Positions 1 through 8,418 are shown, numbered from the stretch's first letter. The stretch is DNA of 35,109 nt from Ruminococcus flavefaciens FD-1 (GCA_000174895.1 ACOK01000074.1:1-35109); one strand, 5' to 3'. Notes: generated from the sequence alone by a model not told the origin. Numbers and translations are program-made.

Positions 1-1
1 T

Positions 2-27
2 GGAGACCTTTCCTCAGAAAGGTTTCC
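2..27. repeat. Strong hairpin at window edge
   Basis: Inverted repeat with an 11-bp stem (arms 2-12 and 17-27, one G-T pair) around the 4-base loop CTCA. It has no clear T-tract on either side, so a terminator role for a gene outside the window is only a guess. The rest of 1-193 shows no gene. Confidence 0.5.
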
Positions 28-104
28 CCCGATAAATGCGTATAAAGCCTCTATATGAGTACCGGGGTTAACCGTCAGGGGTATTTTTCTCCGTAAAAGA
101 ATAT

Positions 105-138
105 GAGAGAGGGCTGTTCATCAGAAAGCTCCTCTCTC
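105..138 (-). terminator. Possible terminator of the TPR-like gene
   Basis: Arms GAGAGAGG (105-112) and CCTCTCTC (131-138) enclose a second small stem CTG/CAG (114-116 and 122-124). It lies about 55 bp past the stop codon of the minus-strand gene at 194-895. The following T-tract is broken, so efficiency is doubtful. Confidence 0.4.
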
Positions 139-193
139 AATATTTGCGTATTAAAATCTATAAAAGTATATTATCTGCCCGTGAGCTCTTATA

Positions 194-895
194 TCAGAAT
201 ATGCCGTTAGCTGCTTCTTCTATGCGCTGTTCGTAGTACTCCTTGCACCAGCTGAAATCGAAATTGCTGAACAGATTCAGGCAGCTTCTTGCGTTATCAA
301 GAGCGCCCTCCAGACCTTCCTCATCCTCTGCCTTAGCAAAGATATACACGACAGTGATGAATATTTCCAGAAGCTTCACGTCGTTCTTGCCCTGCGGCTT
401 ATATCCGAATTTCAGCAGTTTCAGCGCCTGATCATACTTCTGTGCTGCGCAGTCGGTGAGAGCAAGGGCCATATAAAGATCGGCCTGCTGCTTGATATCC
501 ACCTTCTCGGAATGCTTCTGCATGAAGTTGATATTATCTGTACGGAAGTCTATTGCATCACGCCATTTTCCAAGAAGGCTGAGAGTTCTGAGTGTCTCTA
601 TGCAGTAGGCGAATTTTTCAGCTCCGCCCAGTTTTTTGTCAGCAAGCTGTTCAAGGTAGAAATATGCAGTCTTATAATCATGTATCCTTTCATAAAGCAC
701 AGCAAGCTGCACCATATCGAAAGGATTCGGCTTTTTTACATTATCCACGAAAGTATCAGCATACTGTTCACAGAGATCCTTGTTATAGCCCGTATTGGCA
801 TAGGTAAAGTAGACCTCTTCATATTTTTTCATCTCGGCGTTATGGGACGGACGAAGTGAAAATGACATTTTCTTTCTGTCTATCGGTGAGATCAT
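194..895 (-). CDS. TPR-like helical repeat protein, function unknown
   Basis: A 233-residue soluble protein with no signal peptide or membrane segment. From about residue 50 to 200 it is made of paired helices with TPR spacing, such as AVLYERIHDYKTAYFYLEQL and LALTDCAAQKYDQALKLLKF. Such repeats usually bind partner proteins; no catalytic motif is visible. The start is the ATG at 895, with an AAGGAGGG ribosome site 5 bases upstream (reading the minus strand). It has its own promoter (TTGACT-17-TAAAAT at 1063-1091) and is divergent from the two-component pair to its right. A role linked to that pair is possible from position only. I do not recognise the exact family. Confidence 0.75.
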   Translation of the reverse strand: MISPIDRKKMSFSLRPSHNAEMKKYEEVYFTYANTGYNKDLCEQYADTFVDNVKKPNPFDMVQLAVLYERIHDYKTAYFYLEQLADKKLGGAEKFAYCIETLRTLSLLGKWRDAIDFRTDNINFMQKHSEKVDIKQQADLYMALALTDCAAQKYDQALKLLKFGYKPQGKNDVKLLEIFITVVYIFAKAEDEEGLEGALDNARSCLNLFSNFDFSWCKEYYEQRIEEAANGIF

Positions 896-1062
896 GGGTC
901 ACCCCTCCTTAATATACCAGGATATTCCGCTGTCTCGGAACAGCCCGAACATATACGCAGCACCGCACAAGCAATACAGACACTGTCCATATGTTATTGC
1001 GCAGTATTGCCTATATATTTACCCCGAAGTAAATATCGTATAAATAATTACCTGTATAAATT

Positions 1063-1091
1063 ATTTTATCACAAATTCAATACTTAGTCAA
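1063..1091 (-). promoter_or_regulatory. Sigma-A-type promoter for the TPR-like gene
   Basis: On the minus strand: -35 TTGACT (1086-1091), 17-bp spacer, -10 TAAAAT (1063-1068). The leader to the start codon is about 160 bases and holds a small hairpin TTCCG/CGGAA (925-940). Confidence 0.75.
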
Positions 1092-1207
1092 CAATTGTTA
1101 GACGCATAACATAAAAACTGTTGAAATGCACAAAAATCAAGACAGTTTTTTTCTAAATAAAAAGTATTAATCATGTCTGCTTTTAAGCTTATTTCAAGTT
1201 TTTGTGT

Positions 1208-1223
1208 TATAATAGTATATAAT
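1208..1223 (+). promoter_or_regulatory. Candidate -10 boxes for the response regulator operon
   Basis: Two TATAAT boxes, at 1208-1213 and 1218-1223, lie 60-70 bases before the ATG at 1280. Neither has a good -35 at 17 bp, so an activator may be needed. The 384-bp gap 896-1279 otherwise holds only the divergent promoter of the TPR-like gene. Confidence 0.55.
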
Positions 1224-1279
1224 GGATAATTATAGGCGGAGCTTTGTGCGGTGACGCCTTGAATAAAAGGGAGATAATT

Positions 1280-1957
1280 ATGAGATTACTGGTTGTAGAA
1301 GACGAAGTTCAGCTTGCTGACGCTCTCAGCGAGATACTGAAAAGAAATATGTACAGCGTCGATACCGTTTATGACGGTGTTGACGGACTTGATAATGCGC
1401 TGACTGGAGTTTATGACTGCATCATCCTCGATATCATGCTCCCCGGCATGAACGGCATAGAGGTGCTGAGGAATCTGAGGCAGGAACACATCAACACCCC
1501 TGTTCTCCTTCTTACGGCAAGAAGCGAAGTGGAGGACAAGATAAACGGTCTTGACTGCGGCGCTGACGATTACCTGACAAAGCCTTTCATCACAGGCGAG
1601 CTTCTCGCAAGAGTACGTGCCCTCACAAGGCGAAAGGGCGAGATAGTTGACGAGAGCAATCTGGATTTCAACGGACTTACCCTCAACAAGGACACCTGTT
1701 CCGTTATCTGGAAGGGCAGCGATGTAAAGCTCAGTCTGAAGGAATATCAGATCATGGAGCTGCTCATTTCAAATCCACGCAGGATCCTCCCGAAAGAGCG
1801 TATCATCGAGAAGATATGGGGATACGAAAGTGATGTGGAATACAACAACATCGAAGTATACATATCATTCCTGCGTAAGAAACTGGCTTCCATAAGCGCA
1901 CCCGTTCAGATAAAAACAGCAAGAGGTATTGGTTATTCACTGGAACAGGAGGGATGA
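1280..1957 (+). CDS. OmpR/PhoB-family response regulator
   Basis: A 225-residue two-component response regulator. The receiver domain (about 1-115) has the acidic pair E7/D8, phospho-acceptor D51 in ILDIMLPG, switch T79 and K101 in TKPF. A winged-helix DNA-binding domain follows (about 125-225), ending in the usual TARGIGYSLE wing. I chose ATG 1280 because a GGGAG site sits 6 bases upstream and the family starts with MRLLVVEDE; an in-frame ATG at 1244 lacks such a site. The stop overlaps the ribosome site of the kinase gene, with 4 bases between the two genes, so the pair is one operon and the kinase is its cognate partner. Confidence 0.95.
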   Translation: MRLLVVEDEVQLADALSEILKRNMYSVDTVYDGVDGLDNALTGVYDCIILDIMLPGMNGIEVLRNLRQEHINTPVLLLTARSEVEDKINGLDCGADDYLTKPFITGELLARVRALTRRKGEIVDESNLDFNGLTLNKDTCSVIWKGSDVKLSLKEYQIMELLISNPRRILPKERIIEKIWGYESDVEYNNIEVYISFLRKKLASISAPVQIKTARGIGYSLEQEG

Positions 1958-1961
1958 TCTG

Positions 1962-3929
1962 ATGTTCAGAAAAGCTCAGCTAAAGCTTTTTGCGATCATA
2001 ACAAGTATCCTTCTGGCGGTGTTCATCGGACTTCTCGTTGCGGTAAATGTCATTACCGAACAGGCCATGAACCGTCAGTCGGAATTCGTTCTCAAACAGA
2101 TCGCAGCATCACTGGAATATGATGATATGTTCCATCAATTCATTCTCAGCCGTCCCGATGTCTATGACCCCGGAAAATTCGACATCTGGAAAAATGAACC
2201 TCCGCCGAAGCCTACCGAAACAGAATCCGCAGAAGTATCAACCACAACTGACACAACTACCGGGACCACCACTACAGAAACCACTTCAACTACAGTTACA
2301 GAAACAGAACCGCCAACAGAACCCGAGGAGATCCAGGAGGAGATCATCGAGGAAGCAGAACCGGAATACAACGAGCCTGAAAATAATCCCGAGCCTCCGC
2401 AGCAGCAGCCTGCCGAGACCGATCCGCCTCAGCAGAGTCAGACTCCTTCTGAAGGCAGCCAGGGCGGAAATACCCAGGGCGGCGGAAACGAGCATAAGCA
2501 GGAGTGGAAAAATCCATGGGGAGATTATCAGCCTCCTACATGGCAGAACCCCGGAGGAAATAACAACAACCAGCAGGATAATGGCATGGGATGGTGGCCG
2601 TGGGGCTGGGGCTACTGGCCTCCGGTTTATCCCGATAACGGCTGGGAGAATAAATCCAAGGAAAAATATGATGATGACGACGATGATGATGACGATGACG
2701 ACGACCGGTACAAGTACCGGAAGACTTCCTTCGGCGATTTCGAGGGCGGCATAGTTGCGCTTGCAAATACAGTCACCACCGAACCATCATCGGATAAGTC
2801 AACGTCCGCAAAGACTACCACAGCCAAGAGCGACGGGACAAAACCTCCCGAGCCGCCTGAGGACGGTCACAAAAACGCTCCACCCGACGATCACAAGAAC
2901 AACGGCGAGAAGCGTATAGAGCCCATCCCGAAAACTCTCGGCAAGGTTGATTTCTTTGCGGTCATGGCTGACAAAAACGGCAAATTCAAAGCCACACTCA
3001 ACAACGACGACCTTTCAGACGAGACCGCTCAGTCATACATAACTGCGATCATGGAAAAGAATGTGGATACTGCAATGCTCAATTCATTCCAGTTTTTCCG
3101 CACATCCAAAAAGAACGGCACTCTGATAGTATTCACCGATAAAAGCGGCGAGCTGGACGTTCTCAAGCAGCTGAAAAAGATAACTATTATCATCGGTCTG
3201 ATAAGCACTATCATCCTTGCCGCAGCAGCTTACTTCCTCAGCAAGAAGTCCATTGAGCCTATCAAGATAGCTTTCAACAGGCAGAAGCAGTTCGTATCCG
3301 ATGCAAGCCACGAGCTGAAAACTCCGCTTACAGTAATATCTGCAAACGCCGATGTACTCGAAGGCGAGATAGGCGAAAACAAATGGCTGAGCTATATCAA
3401 ATCCCAGACAGAGCGAATGAATGTCCTTGTAAATGACCTGCTGAGCCTCACAAGGCTGGAAAATAATTCCTCAAAGTTCATGGTAGCTGAATTCGACCTC
3501 AGCAAGGCCATCGAGAATACCGCACTCCCGTTCGAGTGTCAGGCATTTGAACAGAACAAGAAGTTCATCATCGACGTGGACAAGGGAATAAAGATATCAG
3601 GCAGCGAACAGCATCTGAAACAGATGGCGGCTATATTCATCGACAACGCCCTGAAATATTCCAATGACGGCGGTACTGTCAAGGTAATGCTGAAGAGACA
3701 GGGCGATAAGAAGATATTCTCCGTTTATAACACAGGTCAGGGCGTCAAGGATGAGGACAAGGACAAGATATTCGAGAGATTCTACCGAAGCGACGAATCA
3801 CGAAACCGCTCAACAGGCGGCTACGGCCTCGGTCTTGCCATTGCAAAATCCATCATAGAAAAGCATAAATTCAAAATAAACGTCCTCAACCAGCAGGGCA
3901 AGAGCATCTGCTTCGTCGTGACAATGTAA
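1962..3929 (+). CDS. Sensor histidine kinase with long low-complexity ectodomain
   Basis: A 655-residue membrane kinase, partner of the regulator upstream. Membrane segments lie at about 7-30 and 407-428. The H box has H450 in DASHELKTP, the N box has N562 in FIDNALKYS, and a GYGLGLA glycine box and the YRSDESRNRS region complete an HATPase_c domain. The span between the membrane segments is atypical: a Thr/Glu/Pro stretch (about 84-145), a Gln/Gly/Asn-rich part, a Trp-rich patch at 209-228, twelve Asp in a row at 237-248, then more Thr/Pro linker before a short folded-looking part (about 325-400). ATG 1962 has AGGAGGG 8 bases upstream. The family assignment is firm; the ligand is unknown. 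The Asp run suggests cation sensing, which is only an inference. Confidence 0.95.
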   Translation: MFRKAQLKLFAIITSILLAVFIGLLVAVNVITEQAMNRQSEFVLKQIAASLEYDDMFHQFILSRPDVYDPGKFDIWKNEPPPKPTETESAEVSTTTDTTTGTTTTETTSTTVTETEPPTEPEEIQEEIIEEAEPEYNEPENNPEPPQQQPAETDPPQQSQTPSEGSQGGNTQGGGNEHKQEWKNPWGDYQPPTWQNPGGNNNNQQDNGMGWWPWGWGYWPPVYPDNGWENKSKEKYDDDDDDDDDDDDRYKYRKTSFGDFEGGIVALANTVTTEPSSDKSTSAKTTTAKSDGTKPPEPPEDGHKNAPPDDHKNNGEKRIEPIPKTLGKVDFFAVMADKNGKFKATLNNDDLSDETAQSYITAIMEKNVDTAMLNSFQFFRTSKKNGTLIVFTDKSGELDVLKQLKKITIIIGLISTIILAAAAYFLSKKSIEPIKIAFNRQKQFVSDASHELKTPLTVISANADVLEGEIGENKWLSYIKSQTERMNVLVNDLLSLTRLENNSSKFMVAEFDLSKAIENTALPFECQAFEQNKKFIIDVDKGIKISGSEQHLKQMAAIFIDNALKYSNDGGTVKVMLKRQGDKKIFSVYNTGQGVKDEDKDKIFERFYRSDESRNRSTGGYGLGLAIAKSIIEKHKFKINVLNQQGKSICFVVTM

Positions 3930-3938
3930 TGTAAAAAA

Positions 3939-3977
3939 ACCCATAAAGAAGTTTTGTCTTCTTTATGGGTTTTCTAT
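3939..3977. terminator. Strong terminator after the two-component operon
   Basis: Perfect 13-bp stem: ACCCATAAAGAAG at 3939-3951 and its complement at 3958-3970, loop TTTTGT, followed by TTTCT and preceded by an A run. It sits 10 bp past the kinase stop and could also work in the opposite direction. Confidence 0.9.
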
Positions 3978-4030
3978 TGTTATCAGGCAGTAATATCGTC
4001 GGTCAAGCCGAGGGGAGCGCTTGATAAACA

Positions 4031-4062
4031 GCAGTAAAGCGTTGCTTCGCTCGCTTTACTGC
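4031..4062 (-). terminator. Inverted repeat downstream of the AIM24 gene
   Basis: Perfect 11-bp arms GCAGTAAAGCG (4031-4041) and CGCTTTACTGC (4052-4062). It lies 40 bp after the stop of the minus-strand AIM24 gene. It has no long T-tract, so it may be a weak terminator or an mRNA 3'-end stabiliser. Confidence 0.45.
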
Positions 4063-4101
4063 CTCTCCTGACTCTGGTGTATGGCGGCTTCGCCGAACTT
4101 T

Positions 4102-4836
4102 TTATCTTCTCGGTGAAGGACGTGAACCTGTAATACGACCGTCCATGGATACGTCAACGCCTGACATACGCTCGGTAGGCTGTATGATAATAGTTGCGGG
4201 GTTATGCTGTGCCCACTCAAACATATAGGATTCGCCTGAGCTCTGTCCGATGAAGTTACGCCATGAGATATCGGTTCTGAATTCAGGGTCTGAGCCTATC
4301 CAGCACACAACAGCATCGGGGTCAGCTTCGATGGTCGAGCCGTTCTGAACATTGCTGAGAACAAGTGGGTTGCCGTCAACGAGGACAGCCACGAATGCGT
4401 TAGGGCCGTTTCCTGTGAGAGTTGATGTAGCAAGGCCTTTCTGCGAAATAACGCCCTGTGCAAGGAAGCGGACGTTGTATTTGCAGTCTCTTGAAAATGC
4501 AAGGATATTCTCGCTTTCCACGGAAATAGTCTCATTCTGCTGAAGCTTGTACACTACAACGTGCTGCTGGTTATTAGCGTAATATGTAATGCTGTCGCCG
4601 TTGAAATCAACCTTCATAAGAGGCAGATTCTCACCTGCGAAACGCCTTGTCAGCTGACCGAGAAAAGCACGTCCTGCATTCTCTTCGGGGCCAAGCATGA
4701 CCTTAGTGAAGTTGTAATTTTTAGCACCGTAGCATTCGCCTCCGATAAAAGCGCCTGCCTTGGTATATATAAAATCTCCGCCGCCCTGACAGGTGACCAT
4801 CAGGCACAGCTCATTAAGAGTTTCAAATTTTATCAC
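4102..4836 (-). CDS. AIM24-family protein
   Basis: A 244-residue protein of the AIM24 (DUF124) family, a beta-rich fold named after a yeast mitochondrial protein; bacterial members often sit beside TerD genes, as here. Family-like stretches include FIYTKAGAFIGGECYG near residue 30, and ENILAFSRDCKYNVRF and STLTGNGPNAFVAVL in the middle. The biochemical role is unknown. Translation starts at GTG 4836, with AAAGGAAG about 7 bases upstream and no nearby ATG. It begins 17 bp after the TerD stop and has no promoter of its own, so it is co-transcribed with TerD. The family call is confident. Confidence 0.85.
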   Translation of the reverse strand: MIKFETLNELCLMVTCQGGGDFIYTKAGAFIGGECYGAKNYNFTKVMLGPEENAGRAFLGQLTRRFAGENLPLMKVDFNGDSITYYANNQQHVVVYKLQQNETISVESENILAFSRDCKYNVRFLAQGVISQKGLATSTLTGNGPNAFVAVLVDGNPLVLSNVQNGSTIEADPDAVVCWIGSDPEFRTDISWRNFIGQSSGESYMFEWAQHNPATIIIQPTERMSGVDVSMDGRITGSRPSPRR

Positions 4837-4853
4837 GATGATTCTTCCTTTCT

Positions 4854-6293
4854 TTATTCCATAACAACGCCGTACATAGCGCAGAATTCCGCAAGGTCAC
4901 GGGCAACTCCCGAGCCCACTGCATTGAACTTCCATGCGCCCTTATAGCGGTAGAGTTCACCCAGCACAAGAGCAGTAACGTTGCTGTAGCATTCGTCCTG
5001 CACGAAGCGTGTAGTCTCCTTGCCTGTGTCGGCATCCATGATACGTGCATACACATTCTGCACCATGCCGAAATTAAGTCTGTTTGCCGAAGCCTCATAT
5101 ATAGTTATGGCTATGAGTATCTTTTCAACATTCGGGCTGACCTTGTTGAGGTCGATGGTAAGTTCAGCATCGTCCTCGCAGGCAACGCTGATATCGAAGA
5201 CCTTATACTGCACACTGCTGTCGGGGCTTGTGTCCTGACCGTAAAAAATGAACCATTCATCGCCCACTATGCGGTTGTTCTTATCCAGCATAAAAGCAGA
5301 AGCATCGAGGTCACAGCGTGAGTCATTGACATCCCAGCCCAGGCCTATTTTCAGTCTGCCCGAGCCTGTAATCGGTATCTTCTGACCCTTCATCAGAGGC
5401 GCTCCGGGATTAGCAACTCCGGGACGTCTGCGCTTTGGCTTAGGAAGATTAGTAGTAGCCGCCGCAGAAGGATTTCTTGCAGGCTGACTGCTGCTGAAGC
5501 CGCCCTGCTGATTACCGTTTGCAGGTCCGAGAGGCGGCTGTGCAGCTCTGTTAGGCACATTGTTATTGAATCCGTTATTATTGTTGTAGCCGTTGTTGTT
5601 CTGGTTATTGAATCCGTTGTTATTGTAGCCGTTATTGTTCTGGTTATTGAAGCCGTTATTATTGTTGTAACCGTTATTGTTCTGGTTGTTGAATCCGCTG
5701 TTATTGTTGTAGCCGTTGTTGTTCTGGTTGCTGAATCCGTTATTATTATTGTAGCCGTTGTTGTTCTGGTTGCTGAATCCGTTGTTATTGTTGTAGCCGT
5801 TGTTGTTCTGGTTATTGAATCCGCTGTTATTGTTGTAACCGTTATTATTCTGGTTATTGAATCCGCTGTTATTGTTGTAGCCGTTATTGTTCTGGTTGTT
5901 GAATCCGCTGTTATTGTTGTTAAAGCCGTTGTTGTTCTGGTTATTGAATCCGCTGTTATTGTTGTTAAAGCCGTTGTTGTTCTGGTTATTGAATCCGCTT
6001 GTATTGTTGCTGTTATAGTTATAATTGCTGCTGTTGCTGCGGTTTCCCTGCTCCATCAGCTGTTCGAGCATAAGGTACGTTCCCACGTTCTGCATATTCA
6101 TCGAGCCGTATCCTCCGTAAAGAGAACTGCTGTCAAAATATCCGCCTACATTCATAGGCACTCCCAGAGGATTGCCGCCGAATGCACCAAGTCCGCCGTA
6201 GCCGCCGCCTATATAATTTCCCCTGCGGTAGCCTCCGCCGTTTCCACTGCCGCCGAAACCGCCCATGCCTCCGAAATCGTTGTTGAAGATCAT
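4854..6293 (-). CDS. TerD-domain protein with Asn/Gln-rich repeat region
   Basis: A 479-residue protein with three parts. Residues 1-99 are Gly/Tyr/Asn-rich. Residues 100-240 are ten 13-15-residue repeats of the type GFNNQNNNGYNNNN, followed by a Pro/Ala linker. Residues about 300-479 form a complete TerD domain, with GLGWD, the Ca2+-binding-like CDLDASAFMLD, and IAITIYEA. TerD proteins bind calcium and belong to tellurite/stress-response operons. The repeats resemble yeast prion-like or phase-separating domains; that comparison is inference. ATG 6293 has a near-perfect AGGAGGGG site and a TTGAAA-17-TATAAT promoter. It leads the operon with AIM24. Confidence 0.92.
   Translation of the reverse strand: MIFNNDFGGMGGFGGSGNGGGYRRGNYIGGGYGGLGAFGGNPLGVPMNVGGYFDSSSLYGGYGSMNMQNVGTYLMLEQLMEQGNRSNSSNYNYNSNNTSGFNNQNNNGFNNNNSGFNNQNNNGFNNNNSGFNNQNNNGYNNNSGFNNQNNNGYNNNSGFNNQNNNGYNNNNGFSNQNNNGYNNNNGFSNQNNNGYNNNSGFNNQNNNGYNNNNGFNNQNNNGYNNNGFNNQNNNGYNNNNGFNNNVPNRAAQPPLGPANGNQQGGFSSSQPARNPSAAATTNLPKPKRRRPGVANPGAPLMKGQKIPITGSGRLKIGLGWDVNDSRCDLDASAFMLDKNNRIVGDEWFIFYGQDTSPDSSVQYKVFDISVACEDDAELTIDLNKVSPNVEKILIAITIYEASANRLNFGMVQNVYARIMDADTGKETTRFVQDECYSNVTALVLGELYRYKGAWKFNAVGSGVARDLAEFCAMYGVVME
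5574..5996 (-). repeat. In-frame tandem repeats encoding about ten Asn-rich units
   Basis: Ten 39-45-bp units encode residues 100-240 of the TerD protein: two 15-residue units of the GFNNQNNNGFNNNNS type, then seven 14-residue units and one 13-residue unit of the GYNNN type. Units differ by synonymous Asn codons and by S/N and F/Y swaps, so they are old enough to have drifted but are still selected as protein. Confidence 0.9.
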
Positions 6294-6334
6294 AGTATCC
6301 CCTCCTTTTACAAGTATAAAACACTTATTATCAT

Positions 6335-6363
6335 ATTATACAACATTTGCGTAATAATTTCAA
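6335..6363 (-). promoter_or_regulatory. Promoter of the TerD-AIM24 operon
   Basis: Minus strand: TTGAAA (6358-6363), 17-bp spacer, TATAAT (6335-6340). It matches the vegetative consensus closely, so basal expression should be high. Confidence 0.85.
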
Positions 6364-6379
6364 TATATCCCTATGTTTT

Positions 6380-6856
6380 TTACACTTTATTAATACAAGA
6401 AAATCTGATATATTCCCGTACCTTATCGAATATCCGCTCTTTTATCTTTTCGGGAACAGTCTGAGGAAGTTCATCAACGGGAAAAAATCCCTGTTCAGTC
6501 ACCTCGTCCTCCTGCACTTTCAGCGTTCCCGTGAAGTCACGGCACACATAAAGTATACACGCAAGATAAACCTGATCGCCGTTGGGATACTCATAAAACG
6601 AATCCTTCCCCGACAGTTCCATAAGGTATTCAAGCTTTCCGCATTCAAGGCCTGTTTCTTCCTTTACCTCACGCCTTGCACATTCCTCGAAGCTTTCGCC
6701 TGTTTCCATCGAACCTGCGGGATAGTCCCAGTATTTGTTATCTTTTCTTTTTCCGAGGAGAATCTCATTCTTATCGTTGATGATGATAACTCCCGCACCT
6801 GCCATTATTATGGGACGGCTTCCCAGTTCCTTGCGAAGTTCAAGAATATAGCCCAT
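6380..6856 (-). CDS. Nudix hydrolase
   Basis: A 158-residue Nudix protein that probably hydrolyses a nucleoside-diphosphate-type substrate; the exact substrate cannot be read from sequence. The full Nudix box is present around residues 45-67: a Gly, five residues, Glu, seven residues, then REVKEETGL, including the metal-binding Glu residues. I chose ATG 6856, which has AAAAGGAG 7 bases upstream; the frame stays open further up but without a ribosome site. The start lies one base after the stop of the ParB-like gene, so the two are translationally linked and share the promoter at 8279-8307. Confidence 0.9.
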   Translation of the reverse strand: MGYILELRKELGSRPIIMAGAGVIIINDKNEILLGKRKDNKYWDYPAGSMETGESFEECARREVKEETGLECGKLEYLMELSGKDSFYEYPNGDQVYLACILYVCRDFTGTLKVQEDEVTEQGFFPVDELPQTVPEKIKERIFDKVREYIRFSCINKV

Positions 6857-6857
6857 A

Positions 6858-8246
6858 TCATATCTCCTTTTCAGTATCACCGCAGTCAAACGGAAATAAA
6901 GCGGCGATCTCTCCGTATCGTGCGTATTTTTCTGCATCGATCAGTATACCTATGAATAATTCCTCAACTTCCTTGTCGCTGCCGAATATCATCAGGTATC
7001 TGAGCGCATCACAGGTCACATCATATCTGCTGTCAAGTGCAGCAGCAGCCATAGCAGATGACCTCAGCCGTATATCCTTTGACCGTGCCGCTTTTCTGAA
7101 CATAAGGCACAGCGCCGCTAATACACCTGCATAACGCCTTTTTTCTTTGCTCCTGAAACAGAATTTATCCTCATCAAAGAATCTTTGCAGGCTGTTCTTA
7201 TCGCTGATGTTTGCTTGCAGATAGTCTGCAAACTCATCGTATCTGCGGTCAATACCAAAATGTTTCTCCAGTACATGATCCTCAGCATCGGGATATTTGT
7301 CTGCGTTTGCGAGATATTCGTCCTCCCACTGACGTTTGCGGTATAATATGTCCTCATAGTCTGAAATTTTCGGGAGGTCAGACCAGAGCTTGTCCTGCTT
7401 TCTGATTATATCCTTTAAACTCTCATTCACTTCTTCAGCCGGAAGATAAATGTCATCGGTGAATCTAAGTTTCTCTTTTGTCATGCCATCCTTATGTATC
7501 CATTCATTTCTGCCTTTTATAATGATAAGACATTTCAGCGGTATACCCAGTTTTGCCGCCGCAGCCGCCTTATGGTGACCGTCGAGCAGTACGTTCATAC
7601 CGGACTTGAAATTATATGCAATGGCACGGGGAGGCTCTTTTTCAGTTCTGAATAGCCCGGCGTAATAGTCCGCACGTTCTTTATTGAAAAGCGCCGCTGA
7701 CTGGCTTGGATAAAGATAAATCGGATCAACCGACTCGATCCCGTAAATATCACATTCACGGACATTACCAAGATAATAATCCCCTGCGGTACATCTGTAA
7801 AGCCTGAAATCCGGGTCTGCATCCCAGAAGAACCTGCCTTCACCGTCAGTCGGAGTTATCTCGGCATCAGCCAGCAGATAAACGCCGTCCTCAAGAAGTC
7901 CGAGCAGCGGCTTTACCGCCTCAAAAGAATGCTCTATATCTATGTAAGGCGAATTTATAGCAGCGTCAATAGCTTTCAGCTCCTCACAGTCAGCGTTTTC
8001 GATACCGTAGCCCTGTGCCAGCAGATACGGCGTTGTTGAAGAAACACTGCCGTCAAACTGTACCAGAGGCGTTCCGCCGAGGAACAGCACACCCTGCGAT
8101 GCCCATTCATCACGGTCTATCCATTTTTCACATAGCTTATTCAGCCCGTTTTTCACGCTGAATATCACTCCGCTTTTTACAAAGCCTTTCTCTTTCACCT
8201 TATATACAGGCCGTATCACGGACTGTGCTTTTCCCCATATGCTCAT
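6858..8246 (-). CDS. Large protein with ParB/Srx-like DGHHK motif
   Basis: A 462-residue soluble protein of no family I can name firmly. Residues 218-235 (LLDGHHKAAAAAKLG region) match the DGHHR loop of the ParB/sulfiredoxin fold, which binds or hydrolyses nucleotides (CTP in ParB). The segment before it (about 165-215) reads like the substrate-binding part of that fold. The N-terminal third looks like an unrelated alpha/beta region, and the C-terminal third (about 330-462) is helical and repeat-like (AALCLMFRKAARSKD, SSAMAAAALDSRYDV). ATG 8246 has AAAGGAGG 6 bases upstream. It is joined to the Nudix gene with a one-base gap, which suggests a shared nucleotide-related job; that is inference. 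Confidence 0.7.
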   Translation of the reverse strand: MSIWGKAQSVIRPVYKVKEKGFVKSGVIFSVKNGLNKLCEKWIDRDEWASQGVLFLGGTPLVQFDGSVSSTTPYLLAQGYGIENADCEELKAIDAAINSPYIDIEHSFEAVKPLLGLLEDGVYLLADAEITPTDGEGRFFWDADPDFRLYRCTAGDYYLGNVRECDIYGIESVDPIYLYPSQSAALFNKERADYYAGLFRTEKEPPRAIAYNFKSGMNVLLDGHHKAAAAAKLGIPLKCLIIIKGRNEWIHKDGMTKEKLRFTDDIYLPAEEVNESLKDIIRKQDKLWSDLPKISDYEDILYRKRQWEDEYLANADKYPDAEDHVLEKHFGIDRRYDEFADYLQANISDKNSLQRFFDEDKFCFRSKEKRRYAGVLAALCLMFRKAARSKDIRLRSSAMAAAALDSRYDVTCDALRYLMIFGSDKEVEELFIGILIDAEKYARYGEIAALFPFDCGDTEKEI

Positions 8247-8278
8247 GATTTTACCTCCTTTTTTTAATGAAGTATTAC

Positions 8279-8307
8279 AGTATATCACAAGTTTCACGAT
8301 CTGTCAA
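8279..8307 (-). promoter_or_regulatory. Promoter of the ParB-like/Nudix operon
   Basis: Minus strand: TTGACA (8302-8307), 17-bp spacer, TATACT (8279-8284). Near-consensus. Confidence 0.85.
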
Positions 8308-8325
8308 GTGCTTAAGATGTGAGGC

Positions 8326-8391
8326 AAAAAAAGACAGCGGAGCAGCATCGGCCTCTGTTACTGCTAACAGGAGGTCAAGCTGATCCGCTGT
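8326..8391 (-). terminator. Long hairpin terminator after the DUF2812 gene
   Basis: Imperfect stem with arms of about 27 bases. Outer arms ACAGCGGA (8334-8341) and TCCGCTGT (8384-8391), followed on the minus strand by seven T (8326-8332). It closes the PadR-DUF2812 operon. Confidence 0.85.
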
Positions 8392-8418
8392 AAATACTAT
8401 AAAACTATACGCTGTACA

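Noticed and set aside
2705..2720. Perfect inverted repeat CCGGTAC-AA-GTACCGG
   Set aside because: It lies inside the kinase coding sequence (residues after the Asp run) with no T-tract and no sign of a regulatory role.
2119..2754. 211-codon overlapping frame inside the kinase gene
   Set aside because: It is the shifted reading of the low-complexity linker (Asp codons give Met/Thr repeats) and has no start signal.
5574..5996. Tandem repeat array that could suggest a CRISPR or minisatellite
   Set aside because: The units are in frame, 39-45 bp long without unique spacers, and encode a continuous Asn-rich protein segment.
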